A DNA stretch of 64,000 bases from a virus. A program made the position numbers and the translations under genes. The stretch covers positions 62,001 to 126,000 of IMG/VR virus record IMGVR_UViG_3300042302_000177, one strand, 5' to 3'. Below are positions 15,666 to 26,507 of this stretch, piece after piece (the first letter of the stretch is position 1; the number at the start of each line of letters is the position of its first letter). The notes under the pieces were generated by a model that ran no database searches, had not been told where the DNA came from, and saw only the letters and a program-made list of their open reading frames with translations.

Positions 15666-18600
15666 ATGGCAATCAGCACAAACGTATTAAACTTACCAGG
15701 CAATTATATAATTAGGGCCGTCAATGGTACTGTTACTATTGACACTATTCGAACTAGAGTTACTCAGGTCTTGCAGGTCGACGGTGACACATTTTTAAAT
15801 AGTGACACTACTATTGGTAATTCATCATCTGACACAATTGATACAGTTGGTCGATTTATTAACGACCTAATACCTCAAAGTTCCTATACAGTTAATATTG
15901 GAACATCAACAAATATTTGGAATTCAGCCCACGTAGGAAGATTTGTTCAGTATGGTACTGGATCTGCGTATCTAAATATTATCAATAATACTGAAAACGT
16001 TTGGAATCCTTATACTGATTTTGGTCCAGCAGGTAGACCTTACGATCCTGGAAATATATACGGAACTGAAGAACAACGCCGACAAGGTGCAGTGTATGTA
16101 GCCGGTGGTGTTGGTATTGAAAAAGATTTAAACGTCGGAGGTTTTATTTATGGACGAGTTGAAACAGCCGTTACAACTACCTTTGTTACATTTACTGCAA
16201 CAAATGCTGATATCGAATTTAATATAGGATTTGTATTACAAGACACTCCAGAAGATTATCAAAGTCCTACATATATTGACTTAGAAGGAATTGTCGACGG
16301 TTTAACATACAATCCGTCATTGGGTAGAATTAGAACTGATCGCGCATTAATTGCAGAAGGTGATCAATCAACTAGCACAACAACCGGAGCGTTGATTGTT
16401 CAAGGTGGTGTTGGTATTGCTAAAAACGCATACGTTGGTGGAATACTAACCGCCACTGATGTGATGCCTAAAGAAAACGAGACAGGCCAAATTGGTTCTA
16501 CTGATACGCAGTGGGCAGAAGCTTACATTCAGGATATCTTTACTCGAGTAATTGCATCTACTACAGGTACTGTTCAAATTAACCCAGCAGCCGGCGTAAC
16601 AGAAATTATTGGCGATATTAGAGTTAGGGGACAAAACCCAGTTGGCACTGCACCAGTTGTAACAAACACTCTATATGTAACAATGGACGGCAACGATACT
16701 AATGACGGCAGAGCAATGGATCCGAGTCGTGCATGTAGAACAATTACTGGAGCGGTGAATAGCCCTTACTTCCAGCCAGGCACACAAATTTTAGTTAGTG
16801 CAGGATTCTACTTAGAAGATAATCCTGTTAGAATGAAGCCTTATACTTCTATCAGAGGGTCTGATATTCGTACAACATTTATTGAGCCTATCAATAAAAC
16901 TCAAGACTTGTTCCATGTTGATAGTGGATGCTACATAAACTATTGCACATTCTTAAACGGAAGAAGTGGATTATTACAAGGACCGTACGAAGATCAATAC
17001 AATCGTGGAGCATATGCAACAGCTTTCCCTCCGCAAGAAGGCGATAATCGTATTGACATATATCACTCTCCCTATATTCAAAACTGTACTAATCAATCTG
17101 GACCATGGTTAGGTGACGGTACAATGTTTGTACCAAACCAAACTGTTCAAGTACCTGCTAGTGTAGGTATCGGATCTTGGTTAGCTAATACATCAAGTAT
17201 CATTGTGGATATTTCTCAAGGCTCAGTTGAACGAGGAATGTACGTTAATGCAGGACAACAGAATCCTGGATTCTTTGATGCTAGAACATTAATACTGGCT
17301 AACAAACCCTTCATTCAAGAACAGGTTATTGCATATGTTGATAAAACATTTAACACAGGAACATTTATATATGATCAAGTTAAGTGTGCTCGAGATACAG
17401 GTTTAATTGTAGACTCTATTTCTCAAGATATGTTAGCTGACAGCACCAGTGAAAGTATTTTTGCTGGCTTGCAATATTGGAGACAAACTGAATACGTTGA
17501 TGCAATCAATAGTCAAATAACTGCTACTATTGCAACAATAGAATTTGTTCGTAACTTAGCTGCAAACACTGCAACTAGTGCCGCAAGCGCAACCGAAGGT
17601 GCAGTTGTTACTAGTAGATTTAACAATATACTAGAAATTTTAAATACTTCTACAGCTACTCTAGTAACTGGAGCATTCTCAGAATGGGTAACTGATAAAA
17701 TTATTTCTAACGGTACTGCTACTAATAGTGTAGGTTACAATGCTGCGTTTGATGCAATACTAGCAGCCAAAAATAGTATTACTGAACAAGCTATTAATAA
17801 TTTAAATTCAACATTAATTGCATTCACATATGATTCTGCTAAGTGTGCTCGAGACACTGGGTTGATTGTTGATTCTGTTGCACAAGATATTTTATTCAAC
17901 GGCACAAGTCAAAGTACTTTTGCTGGTTTGCAATACTGGAATCAAAGCGGATACGTCTCAGGCATTGGTAGTCAACTAACAACTACAACAAATGCAATTG
18001 AGTATGTTAAGGAGTTGGCTGCAAAAGTAGTAGTTGGCAATACTAGTGGTACTCGTTATCAAACTAGCATTGCACAAAATACATCTTTGTCTACTGCAAC
18101 CTCAGCAGAATCAACATTGCTCAACGACGACTTTGATGTCATACTAAACATTTTGGATGTAGGTACTGTAGGTGTATCTGATGATATTGTACCAAACGGG
18201 TTAGTGCCAAGTACTAACACAAATGTACTTAAAGCATATAATTTACTACAGGCAAACAAGACATATATTCAGACAGAAGTTATTGCATTCGTTGAAGCCA
18301 CTAAGACTGTTGGTTTTGAATATGATCAAGATAAATGTTTTAGAGACACTGGTTATATGTTAGACAGTGTTGCTTTTGATATGTTGTACGGAGGTAATAA
18401 ACAAGCTATTCAAAGCGGTGTTTATTATTACGGATTTGATGCCGGCTCTAGTGCAATTGAAGGACAGAGTCCTCAAACTATTGCCGCATATGAATATATC
18501 AAACAATTAGCTCCTAACATTATTCGCGGTATTGCAATCAGTACATCTACTCTATATCAGTCTGCTGAACAGCAGGTATTAGGTTTGAGCGGAACGCCTA

Positions 18601-21600
18601 TTGAAGCCAACGAAGCAATTGAACGATTAGATATCATTGTTAATATTATTAATAATGGTCCTAGTGTTGCTGAAGAACCATCACCGATCAGTTTAGATAG
18701 AAGCCCTAGCGAATATGTTCGTAATGCTGCTATCCTATTAAATGAAAACAGAGATTTTATCAAAGCTGAAGTAGTTGCGTATGTTAATACATTAAAGACA
18801 CTAGTCTATGATGAGACTAAGTGCAGAAGAGATATTGGCTACATGTTAGACAGCGTAGCCTATGATTTACTACATGGCGGAAACAAACAGAGTATTAAAT
18901 CTGGTGTTTACTATTTTGGTTACACTGGCGATACTACTGAAATTCCAGGAGAAATTCCCCAAACTACAGCGGCATATAATTTAATTAAATCATTGTTGCC
19001 GAGTATTATCAAAGCACAACCTGTGGTGTCAAAATATAGTGCTACTCTACAGGATATTACTACCTATTTGCCAGCAACGGATAATGAAGTGAGTATTTTA
19101 GGAGAGAAAATTGATGTTATTACTAACATCATAAGAAACGGTCCTGGAACAGTTGCTGCAAGAATTCCTATCAACACTGAATTAAATCAGTCTAGCAACA
19201 TTTACAATGCGTATAAGCAATTAGAAGCGAATAGAGAGTTTATCAAAGACGAAGTTATTGCTTACCTAAACACATTTGGAACATTTAACTATTCAAGAGA
19301 AAAGTGCTTCCGAGATGTAGGTATCATCTTAGAAAATATTTCTTATGATGCTGCATTTGGTGGAAATGAAAAAGCTGTACAAAGTGGCTTATCATATTAC
19401 GAAGGTGTTGTCAGTTTAATTGCTGGACAAGAAGTGCAGACAGTTGCCGCAATTGACTACATCAATAATCTAGCACAGAAAGTTATTGTTAACGAAGTGT
19501 GTCCAGATTTGTACTCAACTGGCGTTTCAACCACTGCAACATATACACAAGTTATTAATACCGCAGTAACTGGTGGTGCAATTGCTGGCAGATCTTTATC
19601 TGACTTGTTTAATATTGTGACTACAATTATTAACAACGGCCCGTCTGCTGCACCTGAAATGTTTAAAGGTACAAATGCTGATGCAGCATTTGTCAGTGCA
19701 GAAACATTGATGCAGGCCAACAGAGCATTCATTCAACAAGATACTATTAATTACATTAATAATCTAGTACTTAACTTTCCGTATAGTGAAATCAAGTGCA
19801 GAAGAGATACTGGATTAATTATTGATTCAATGGCATTTGATATGTTGTATCAAACACCAGGGTATAGTCAGAGTACTTTTGCAGGATTACAATACTGGAA
19901 TCAAGATCAGTACGTTGGTGATATTCAAGCACAACTAGCACCAACTGTTGATGCTGTAAGATATCTAAAAGAACTAGCAGTTAAAATTATTCAAAATATT
20001 ACTCCTGCAGACGATCTAGTAGTAAGATATCAATCAACTGTGACACAAGTTACCAGTTTAGAACCTGCAACGCTATTTGAAGCTAACATAATTGAAGGAA
20101 ATTTTGATGTTATTCTTGACATTTTAGGAGGCAACAGTCTAGGTTGGACAGATAGAATTGTATCTAATTCAACTAAGATAGGCCTTCCTGCTTTCTTAAA
20201 TGCATATGATTTATTGCTAGCTAACAAAAATTATATGGCGCACGAAGTCACTGCCTACGTTGATGCAACTAATTTTGGATTCAACTACGATGCAAATAAG
20301 TGCAGACGTGATGTTGGCCACATGGTAGATGCAGTAGCATTTGATTTAGTGCATACTGGAAATCGACAAAGCGTACAAACTGGTTTATACTACTATGGAT
20401 TTGATAGTTCTACTATTACTATTCAAAATCAAGAAATTCAAACTACTGCGGCATTTGATTATCTAGCAGATATAGCCGAACTAGTTGTAACTAACCAACA
20501 TGTTGATGCTTTACAAAATCGAGTAAATCAATTCCGTGGAGATACATCAGCTACAATGTTTGACGCAGGACTATTAAGAACTGCAATTTCTACAATTACA
20601 AACATTATAACTAACGGTCCTCAGGTAACTGGACCAGTTACATCGGCATTTGCAATTGCAATGACTGCAACTAACACTGCATCTACATACGTTGCATTTG
20701 AATTACTGTATGCAAACAAAGAGTTCTTAGTCGAAGAAGTTATTGCCTATATTGATAAAACTTATAATCCAAACAGTTTCAATTACAATGAAGCAAAGTG
20801 CTATCGCGATATTGGTTTGATTGTTGACGCAGTTAGCCAGGACGTACTGTTAGGCGGAAATGCTAAGAGTATTGAAGCTGGTTTAGCATACTGGACTTTT
20901 GGAGAAAATAGTCTTACTGGTCAAGAAACTACAACGACCATGGCGTTCAATTATGCAAGAGACTTGTCATTGCAAATTATTGCAAATCAACCAGTGACTC
21001 CTCAGACAGGAACTGTAATACAACAGATTATTAATCCGTTCTTCCAGTACGGCGCAGACTATATGCCACAGGAAGCAGTGCGTAGGAATTTTGATATCAT
21101 TAGCACAATCGTTAATCGTGGCACATTATATGCTCCTCCAAAATACTTAGGAGGCGGCCTATTTGCACTAACAGGTATTAACGGATCGGATGTTCTAACA
21201 GCACCTATAGTAACATCAATTACTACAATTAGCGAAGGCAAATACTTAATCGGTCTAAACACTGCTACTATAGGATTTGGTACTAACGCTACTGTTTACT
21301 TTGGTGATGTATTAACATTTCCGTTAAGAGACAACGAAGTCGACGAACTGAGTTTAGAATATACAGGAGATGCATCTACATGGAATCAACGTAAGATTGA
21401 TAGAATCGGAGGAATGGGAGGAGCATTAATTGACGGTGGCGTAGTTAGTGATCGTAGTCCTATTCAATCGTTCGTATTTGATGCATATACGCAATTAACA
21501 CAAGGCGGCCGAGGTGTTAGAATTACTAACAACGGATATGCACAGTTAGTTTCTGTGTTTACAGTTTTCTCAAGTGTAGGTGTTCAAGTAGATAACGGAG

Positions 21601-24086
21601 GCATTGCTTCTATTGTTAACAGTAACGCCAACTTTGGAGATATTTGTTTACTTGCCAAAGGCTACGGACCTCGTAAGTTCTCTGGACAGATATACAATCC
21701 AGCATTTAGAGCGTACCCAGAAAGTCCTAATCTTCCAGGCAGCGACTATTTTGATCAATACTACCCTGAAGGATTTTGGCCAAACAATGCACAAATCGCA
21801 GTGTATCTACCTGACCAAGATGATAGACCACATATTTCTTTAGTTATGGAAATAGTTCCTCCTGAAGGATATTTGAACGAACAAAACTTGCCAGGCTTCT
21901 TAAATGCAAGTCCGACAACATCGACATTGTCAACTGGTACTATTATTTTAGAAAATATTGATACTACAAATGTATTTGTTGGAAATACTGTAATTCTTAG
22001 AGACCAGTTCGGTAATACTACATCTACTGTTGTAGATAGTACAGGAAACTGGGTACCATATGCATCGTCAGGTACAATAGTTACTGATGTAGGATTTAAT
22101 AGTATCACGCTAAGTAATGCGCTGGCCGCTGGTGGTGGAGAACTAGATAATCCTAACTTCTTTGACTTCTACTTCTGTGGAAATGCATATTACACTGTAC
22201 TAACTAGTGAACTTCTTGAAAATCCAGAATATAATGATAAGGCGGAGTTGATTCCTTTAGGTATTAACATATTGTCAACTGCAAGTACAGGCGGAGATAC
22301 AAGTCAGATCCCTGCACACATTTCTGCAATGCAGTATTTGAACAGCTTAACAAATTTAGTAATTAATAATTCTCCTATTACGAGTTTACAAACTGGACCA
22401 AGCACGTCTACTCAAACATTCTTGCCGTTGGTGCGCGGCGGCGGAGATGCCCAAACGTTCATTGATTTAAGATTTGGTGAAATTACAGACATCATTAATG
22501 CTCCTGATTTAGTAGCAGCTGAAAAAGTTATCAAACCAGCTCTAAGAACAAAAGAAGGTCCTACAGTCCAGGGCGGTGGTAGTGCTATAACATTAATTGC
22601 AGAAAATATCGAATTCTTAGCAGATGAGATTACTGCATATGTTACTGCAACATTTGCAACATCGACATTTACTTATGACGAAACACTGTGCCGTAGAGAT
22701 GCAGGATACATCTTAGATGGAGTTTATTACGATACTGCAATCGGTTCTAACTGGAATGCTGTTTATTCTGGCATAGCATACAGACGAAGTGTATCAACGG
22801 TTGTAACAGCAAGTCAGTTAACTCAAACTATCGGAGCAGTAGTGTTCTTAAGAGAACAGGCCGAATTATCTATGGCTACTAGTACCACTGCAACAACACG
22901 CAGTAATGCAGCGTTTGACGAGATTTTAAATATTTTAGAAGAAGGCGAAGGAGACGCAGACACAGTAGTGTATCCAACACCAACTGGTATGTCAGTGGGC
23001 AATGCTAAATTACTGGCAAAGAATATATTGTTGGCCAACAAAGAGTTCATGAAGGCAGAAGTTATTGCATGGATTGAGCAACAGATATCAATTGGTTCTG
23101 GAATTTGGTCAGGGTTTACTTATAATTCTGCAACTTGTGCAAGAGATGTAGGATATATTGTAGACAGTCTAATATATGATATATTATATGACGGCACATG
23201 GGCAACTACAATTTCTGCAAGATCTTACTTTGAAGGCACTACATCTGTTATCACAGGAGAGACTGCACAAACTGCCGCAGCATTTGATAGATTATCAACA
23301 GTTGCACAGCAAGTAGTTCGTGCCCAGACAGTTACTGTATCGACCGGCAACACCGTAATGCAAAATACAATATTGCCAGGAGCAACTGTAACTGAAGAAG
23401 GACGAGTTAATACACTATTACAAATCATTGAAGATGTTATTACTTCGGGTGATATTGGAACGTTGCCTGCTCCAATATCACCAACAGTAGGTTGGGCAGA
23501 TGCTGGAGTCCAATCAGCAATAAATCAGCTAAACACTGATCAGCTTCAAATTATTGATGCAATGATTGTATACATTGACGATGAATTCGTTGGGTCGTTT
23601 AACTTCGATAGTGCTCAATGTCAGAGAGATGTTAAAACTATTCTTCAACGATTAATTTATGACATCGAAACTGGCGGCCGATACAACGCAGTCATGTGCG
23701 GATTAGCGTACTGGAATCGTGCAGGAACATATCATAGAGTATCGTTGGGCGAAAACGTCACAAGAACTGATTTGTTCCCACACAACTCTACAGTTAATTT
23801 CTATCAACGCAGTTACATTAGTGCATCAGGATACGTATTTGAATACGTAGGTGCAGGTATTGACTACGGAGCATTGCCACAACGCGGCAAGGCAGATCCT
23901 ATACAGGCAAGAGAAACAGTACAGCTTGACAGCGGTAAAGTATTCTTTACATCAACTGACCAGAACGGTGACTTCCGTATCGGTCCAGGACTAGTAATTA
24001 GTCAAGCAACCGGTGTTCTAAGTGGTAGAACATTTACTAGATCGTTATTCGCCAATATGACCCCGTTCATATTAGCTATCAGTTAA
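15666..24086 (+). CDS. Giant virion protein with eleven Cys-Arg-Asp repeats and beta-helix segments
   Basis: The protein has 2806 residues. The N-terminal 330 contain two TGALxVxGGxGI motifs. At about 335-450 a pectate-lyase-like beta-helix segment begins with TMDGNDTNDG. Eleven repeats of YDxxKCxRDxGxxxDSxxxD follow, with Cys near residues 574, 727, 891, 1053, 1213, 1377, 1545, 1712, 2341, 2491 and 2652, spaced about 160. Between repeats 8 and 9 lies a segment with GGALIDGG and NFGDICLLAKGYG (about 1915-2000). The C-terminus DQNGDFRIG to NMTPFILAI is conserved in similar aquatic-phage proteins I recall. It is probably a long tail or whisker-like fibre; its exact site on the virion is unknown. 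Confidence 0.75.
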   Translation: MAISTNVLNLPGNYIIRAVNGTVTIDTIRTRVTQVLQVDGDTFLNSDTTIGNSSSDTIDTVGRFINDLIPQSSYTVNIGTSTNIWNSAHVGRFVQYGTGSAYLNIINNTENVWNPYTDFGPAGRPYDPGNIYGTEEQRRQGAVYVAGGVGIEKDLNVGGFIYGRVETAVTTTFVTFTATNADIEFNIGFVLQDTPEDYQSPTYIDLEGIVDGLTYNPSLGRIRTDRALIAEGDQSTSTTTGALIVQGGVGIAKNAYVGGILTATDVMPKENETGQIGSTDTQWAEAYIQDIFTRVIASTTGTVQINPAAGVTEIIGDIRVRGQNPVGTAPVVTNTLYVTMDGNDTNDGRAMDPSRACRTITGAVNSPYFQPGTQILVSAGFYLEDNPVRMKPYTSIRGSDIRTTFIEPINKTQDLFHVDSGCYINYCTFLNGRSGLLQGPYEDQYNRGAYATAFPPQEGDNRIDIYHSPYIQNCTNQSGPWLGDGTMFVPNQTVQVPASVGIGSWLANTSSIIVDISQGSVERGMYVNAGQQNPGFFDARTLILANKPFIQEQVIAYVDKTFNTGTFIYDQVKCARDTGLIVDSISQDMLADSTSESIFAGLQYWRQTEYVDAINSQITATIATIEFVRNLAANTATSAASATEGAVVTSRFNNILEILNTSTATLVTGAFSEWVTDKIISNGTATNSVGYNAAFDAILAAKNSITEQAINNLNSTLIAFTYDSAKCARDTGLIVDSVAQDILFNGTSQSTFAGLQYWNQSGYVSGIGSQLTTTTNAIEYVKELAAKVVVGNTSGTRYQTSIAQNTSLSTATSAESTLLNDDFDVILNILDVGTVGVSDDIVPNGLVPSTNTNVLKAYNLLQANKTYIQTEVIAFVEATKTVGFEYDQDKCFRDTGYMLDSVAFDMLYGGNKQAIQSGVYYYGFDAGSSAIEGQSPQTIAAYEYIKQLAPNIIRGIAISTSTLYQSAEQQVLGLSGTPIEANEAIERLDIIVNIINNGPSVAEEPSPISLDRSPSEYVRNAAILLNENRDFIKAEVVAYVNTLKTLVYDETKCRRDIGYMLDSVAYDLLHGGNKQSIKSGVYYFGYTGDTTEIPGEIPQTTAAYNLIKSLLPSIIKAQPVVSKYSATLQDITTYLPATDNEVSILGEKIDVITNIIRNGPGTVAARIPINTELNQSSNIYNAYKQLEANREFIKDEVIAYLNTFGTFNYSREKCFRDVGIILENISYDAAFGGNEKAVQSGLSYYEGVVSLIAGQEVQTVAAIDYINNLAQKVIVNEVCPDLYSTGVSTTATYTQVINTAVTGGAIAGRSLSDLFNIVTTIINNGPSAAPEMFKGTNADAAFVSAETLMQANRAFIQQDTINYINNLVLNFPYSEIKCRRDTGLIIDSMAFDMLYQTPGYSQSTFAGLQYWNQDQYVGDIQAQLAPTVDAVRYLKELAVKIIQNITPADDLVVRYQSTVTQVTSLEPATLFEANIIEGNFDVILDILGGNSLGWTDRIVSNSTKIGLPAFLNAYDLLLANKNYMAHEVTAYVDATNFGFNYDANKCRRDVGHMVDAVAFDLVHTGNRQSVQTGLYYYGFDSSTITIQNQEIQTTAAFDYLADIAELVVTNQHVDALQNRVNQFRGDTSATMFDAGLLRTAISTITNIITNGPQVTGPVTSAFAIAMTATNTASTYVAFELLYANKEFLVEEVIAYIDKTYNPNSFNYNEAKCYRDIGLIVDAVSQDVLLGGNAKSIEAGLAYWTFGENSLTGQETTTTMAFNYARDLSLQIIANQPVTPQTGTVIQQIINPFFQYGADYMPQEAVRRNFDIISTIVNRGTLYAPPKYLGGGLFALTGINGSDVLTAPIVTSITTISEGKYLIGLNTATIGFGTNATVYFGDVLTFPLRDNEVDELSLEYTGDASTWNQRKIDRIGGMGGALIDGGVVSDRSPIQSFVFDAYTQLTQGGRGVRITNNGYAQLVSVFTVFSSVGVQVDNGGIASIVNSNANFGDICLLAKGYGPRKFSGQIYNPAFRAYPESPNLPGSDYFDQYYPEGFWPNNAQIAVYLPDQDDRPHISLVMEIVPPEGYLNEQNLPGFLNASPTTSTLSTGTIILENIDTTNVFVGNTVILRDQFGNTTSTVVDSTGNWVPYASSGTIVTDVGFNSITLSNALAAGGGELDNPNFFDFYFCGNAYYTVLTSELLENPEYNDKAELIPLGINILSTASTGGDTSQIPAHISAMQYLNSLTNLVINNSPITSLQTGPSTSTQTFLPLVRGGGDAQTFIDLRFGEITDIINAPDLVAAEKVIKPALRTKEGPTVQGGGSAITLIAENIEFLADEITAYVTATFATSTFTYDETLCRRDAGYILDGVYYDTAIGSNWNAVYSGIAYRRSVSTVVTASQLTQTIGAVVFLREQAELSMATSTTATTRSNAAFDEILNILEEGEGDADTVVYPTPTGMSVGNAKLLAKNILLANKEFMKAEVIAWIEQQISIGSGIWSGFTYNSATCARDVGYIVDSLIYDILYDGTWATTISARSYFEGTTSVITGETAQTAAAFDRLSTVAQQVVRAQTVTVSTGNTVMQNTILPGATVTEEGRVNTLLQIIEDVITSGDIGTLPAPISPTVGWADAGVQSAINQLNTDQLQIIDAMIVYIDDEFVGSFNFDSAQCQRDVKTILQRLIYDIETGGRYNAVMCGLAYWNRAGTYHRVSLGENVTRTDLFPHNSTVNFYQRSYISASGYVFEYVGAGIDYGALPQRGKADPIQARETVQLDSGKVFFTSTDQNGDFRIGPGLVISQATGVLSGRTFTRSLFANMTPFILAIS

Positions 24087-24098
24087 CAAGGAAATATC

Positions 24099-24530
24099 AT
24101 GGCTTTAATTCCATTAAACAAATTTTTAACAAAAACAAGAGCACTTAATACTGCAACAACAGTAGGAAATACTTTTGTTATGACAACAGGCACAACGTCA
24201 ACTGTGTATACAGCTCCAATCGGAGTTACTTCTATTCTACTAATGGCTCAAGTTTCTAATGTAAGTACACAAACGCAAGACATTAGTTTTATACATCATA
24301 GGAATAGACCAGTGCTGTCTGATGCTCAAGGCAATGGAGCACAACCAGGAAACGTTGATACTTATTTGGTTAAAAACTTTTCTATTCCAGCAGGAGATGC
24401 AGCATCTATCTTAACTGGCAAATTGATTGTTGAAAGTTTAGACAGTGTCCGCGCATTTGTACACTCAAATGGTTCAAATTCAGGAACATGCCAATTAGTA
24501 CTAAGTGTATTAGAAACAGCAAATAACTAA
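24099..24530 (+). CDS. Small beta-rich virion protein after the giant fibre
   Basis: The protein has 143 residues, starting MALIPLNKF and containing YTAPIGVTSILLMAQVSNVS. It looks like a small beta sandwich with no Trp or coiled coil. Similar proteins follow large fibre genes in other T4-like aquatic phages, as far as I recall, so it is probably a fibre-associated or capping protein. AAGGAAA lies before the ATG. It is 12 bases from the giant gene and 12 from the next, so the three are one transcript. Confidence 0.65.
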   Translation: MALIPLNKFLTKTRALNTATTVGNTFVMTTGTTSTVYTAPIGVTSILLMAQVSNVSTQTQDISFIHHRNRPVLSDAQGNGAQPGNVDTYLVKNFSIPAGDAASILTGKLIVESLDSVRAFVHSNGSNSGTCQLVLSVLETANN

Positions 24531-24542
24531 TTAGAGATCAAT

Positions 24543-26498
24543 ATGCCTAACCTATTAAGTGGATCAAGATTACGAAGCGGTGGCAGCGGCGACTTCTTGA
24601 AGCTAGAAGACGCCATGCCCCAACTTCCCGCAACGGACACGACCTTAACTGGTTTTACTATTGCAACAGATCCAGTTTTAAGAACTTCTTACAGATCTAG
24701 TTTAGGTTTTGTTGAGTTCTCAACGGCATCTATGTATAGTGCATTGCCCGAAGGAACTATTAGAGTTCTGTCAACTGGTGCAACATTCTTATCAACAACT
24801 ACTCAAACAGGTAATCTTGTTGTGCAAGGTGGTATTGGCGTCGGCGGCAATATGACCATTGAATATGATATCGAAGTTAACGGTATTACTATTGGCAGAG
24901 GGTGGGAAGGACAAAATAATATTATTATGCGTGGAGTAGCAGAGACTCCACTTAATGATTTTAACAACGGTCAATCTAGTATTGCAATAGGCGATAGTTC
25001 TTTGTTAGGACTAGATACTGCAAATAGAGTCATTGCAATCGGACGATATGCACTTACATCAGGTACTAGTGTGTCTGATTCTATTGCAATTGGTGACAAC
25101 GCATTAAAGGCAATTGGTTCAGTTGATTCGCATTTTGCAGGAATTATTGTAAGTGCATCTATTGCTAATCCTGTAGTACTCGAAGTTACAGGACACGGGT
25201 TAACAACAGGTACACAGGTAGTAATCGACGACGCTACCGGAATGCTTGATCTAAATGATTCTTACTACTGGATCAACGTATTAACTACTAACACATTTGC
25301 ACTGTATACTGACAATATTCTTGCTCAGCCATTAGATGGAAATTTATTCTCTCCTTACGCAGGTGGTGGCAGAGTTGGTAGAACATTATATAGATCAAAC
25401 AATATTGGAATTGGTTCTAGAGCAGCAGAAAAATTAATTGATGGCCAAAAGAATTTCTTCTTTGGTGATTTAATTGCAAAGAATTTAACAACTGGTTCTA
25501 GTAACATAATCATCGGCAGTGATGTTGCAGGTAATATGACAGAAGCTAGTGGTGTTATTTCTATAGGTAGCGACAATTTAGTTGACGGTAGAAACAATCA
25601 AGTTGCAATCGGTAGCGTATTTTACTATGACGGAACAGGAACTTCTACAATAAATGCCAATACAGAAATTGGCATTGGCATGCAATCAACTGGCACAAAT
25701 ACTGGAGGATTGCGAGTTATCGGTGGAGCCGGAATTCAACGTAATTTGCACGTTGGTGAAGAATTGCATGTAACTAGCAGCACTTTCTTTACTGGAGATG
25801 TTCTTCCTACCACTACAACTACAAACTTAGGTAGCGCATCTCAGCCATTCAATGCCCTGTATCTGCAAGGAACAACATTATATCTAAGCACTGTAACATT
25901 GAAGTCTGCAAATAGCTTAGACTTTAAAGTAGAGAGTACAGCAGGATTTGTTAGACAGACTGTTGGTAACTTAACACTTAACTCTGGACTAGCATCTACT
26001 GGAATTAACGACGGATCTCTAGTTGTTACAGGTGGCGCAGCAGTTCAGGGAGATATGAATGTAGGCGGGTCATTTACTGTAGAAGGTGTTGAAGATATTA
26101 CATTAAGTCCTAACGGAGCTGACATATACATTCAACCAACTGCTGGCGGCACAGTGTTAATTCAGCCTGCCGCAGCAGGTACAATGGATAATGTTGCAAT
26201 TGGTGGATCGCAAGCTGCTGACGGAACATTTCTTACTCTCAGAGCTAACGCAACAACTGTATCTACTTCAACTACAACTGGTGCATTAACTGTGGCAGGC
26301 GGTGTTGGTATACGTGGAGATGTATATGCTAATAGTGGAAATCCGGATGAAAATTATATGTTGTATACTCCGAGATCTACTATTTCAGCTACGCCACCTA
26401 CCGGTGCAAGAGTGGGCGACTTCTGGATTAATCCAACTGGCCCGTATTTCCTACAATATGTAAAAGACGGCGCAAACAAAATTTGGGTACAAATATAA
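24543..26498 (+). CDS. Tail fibre protein with YadA-head-like repeats
   Basis: The protein has 651 residues. After an N-terminal attachment region it has repeated (S/V)IAIGxxxL motifs (SIAIGDSSL, VIAIGRYAL, SIAIGDNAL, VAIGS) at about residues 147-356, the pattern of the YadA/Hep_Hag left-handed beta roll. An inserted domain, VLEVTGHGLTTGTQVVI to NTFALY, resembles small beta domains seen in other phage fibres. Four TGxLxVxGGxGI modules occur, three of them behind the roll. The C-terminus ends in a Trp/Tyr-rich GDFWINPTGPYFLQYV segment. It is probably trimeric. Confidence 0.7.
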   Translation: MPNLLSGSRLRSGGSGDFLKLEDAMPQLPATDTTLTGFTIATDPVLRTSYRSSLGFVEFSTASMYSALPEGTIRVLSTGATFLSTTTQTGNLVVQGGIGVGGNMTIEYDIEVNGITIGRGWEGQNNIIMRGVAETPLNDFNNGQSSIAIGDSSLLGLDTANRVIAIGRYALTSGTSVSDSIAIGDNALKAIGSVDSHFAGIIVSASIANPVVLEVTGHGLTTGTQVVIDDATGMLDLNDSYYWINVLTTNTFALYTDNILAQPLDGNLFSPYAGGGRVGRTLYRSNNIGIGSRAAEKLIDGQKNFFFGDLIAKNLTTGSSNIIIGSDVAGNMTEASGVISIGSDNLVDGRNNQVAIGSVFYYDGTGTSTINANTEIGIGMQSTGTNTGGLRVIGGAGIQRNLHVGEELHVTSSTFFTGDVLPTTTTTNLGSASQPFNALYLQGTTLYLSTVTLKSANSLDFKVESTAGFVRQTVGNLTLNSGLASTGINDGSLVVTGGAAVQGDMNVGGSFTVEGVEDITLSPNGADIYIQPTAGGTVLIQPAAAGTMDNVAIGGSQAADGTFLTLRANATTVSTSTTTGALTVAGGVGIRGDVYANSGNPDENYMLYTPRSTISATPPTGARVGDFWINPTGPYFLQYVKDGANKIWVQI

Positions 26499-26507
26499 AG
26501 AGTAATT

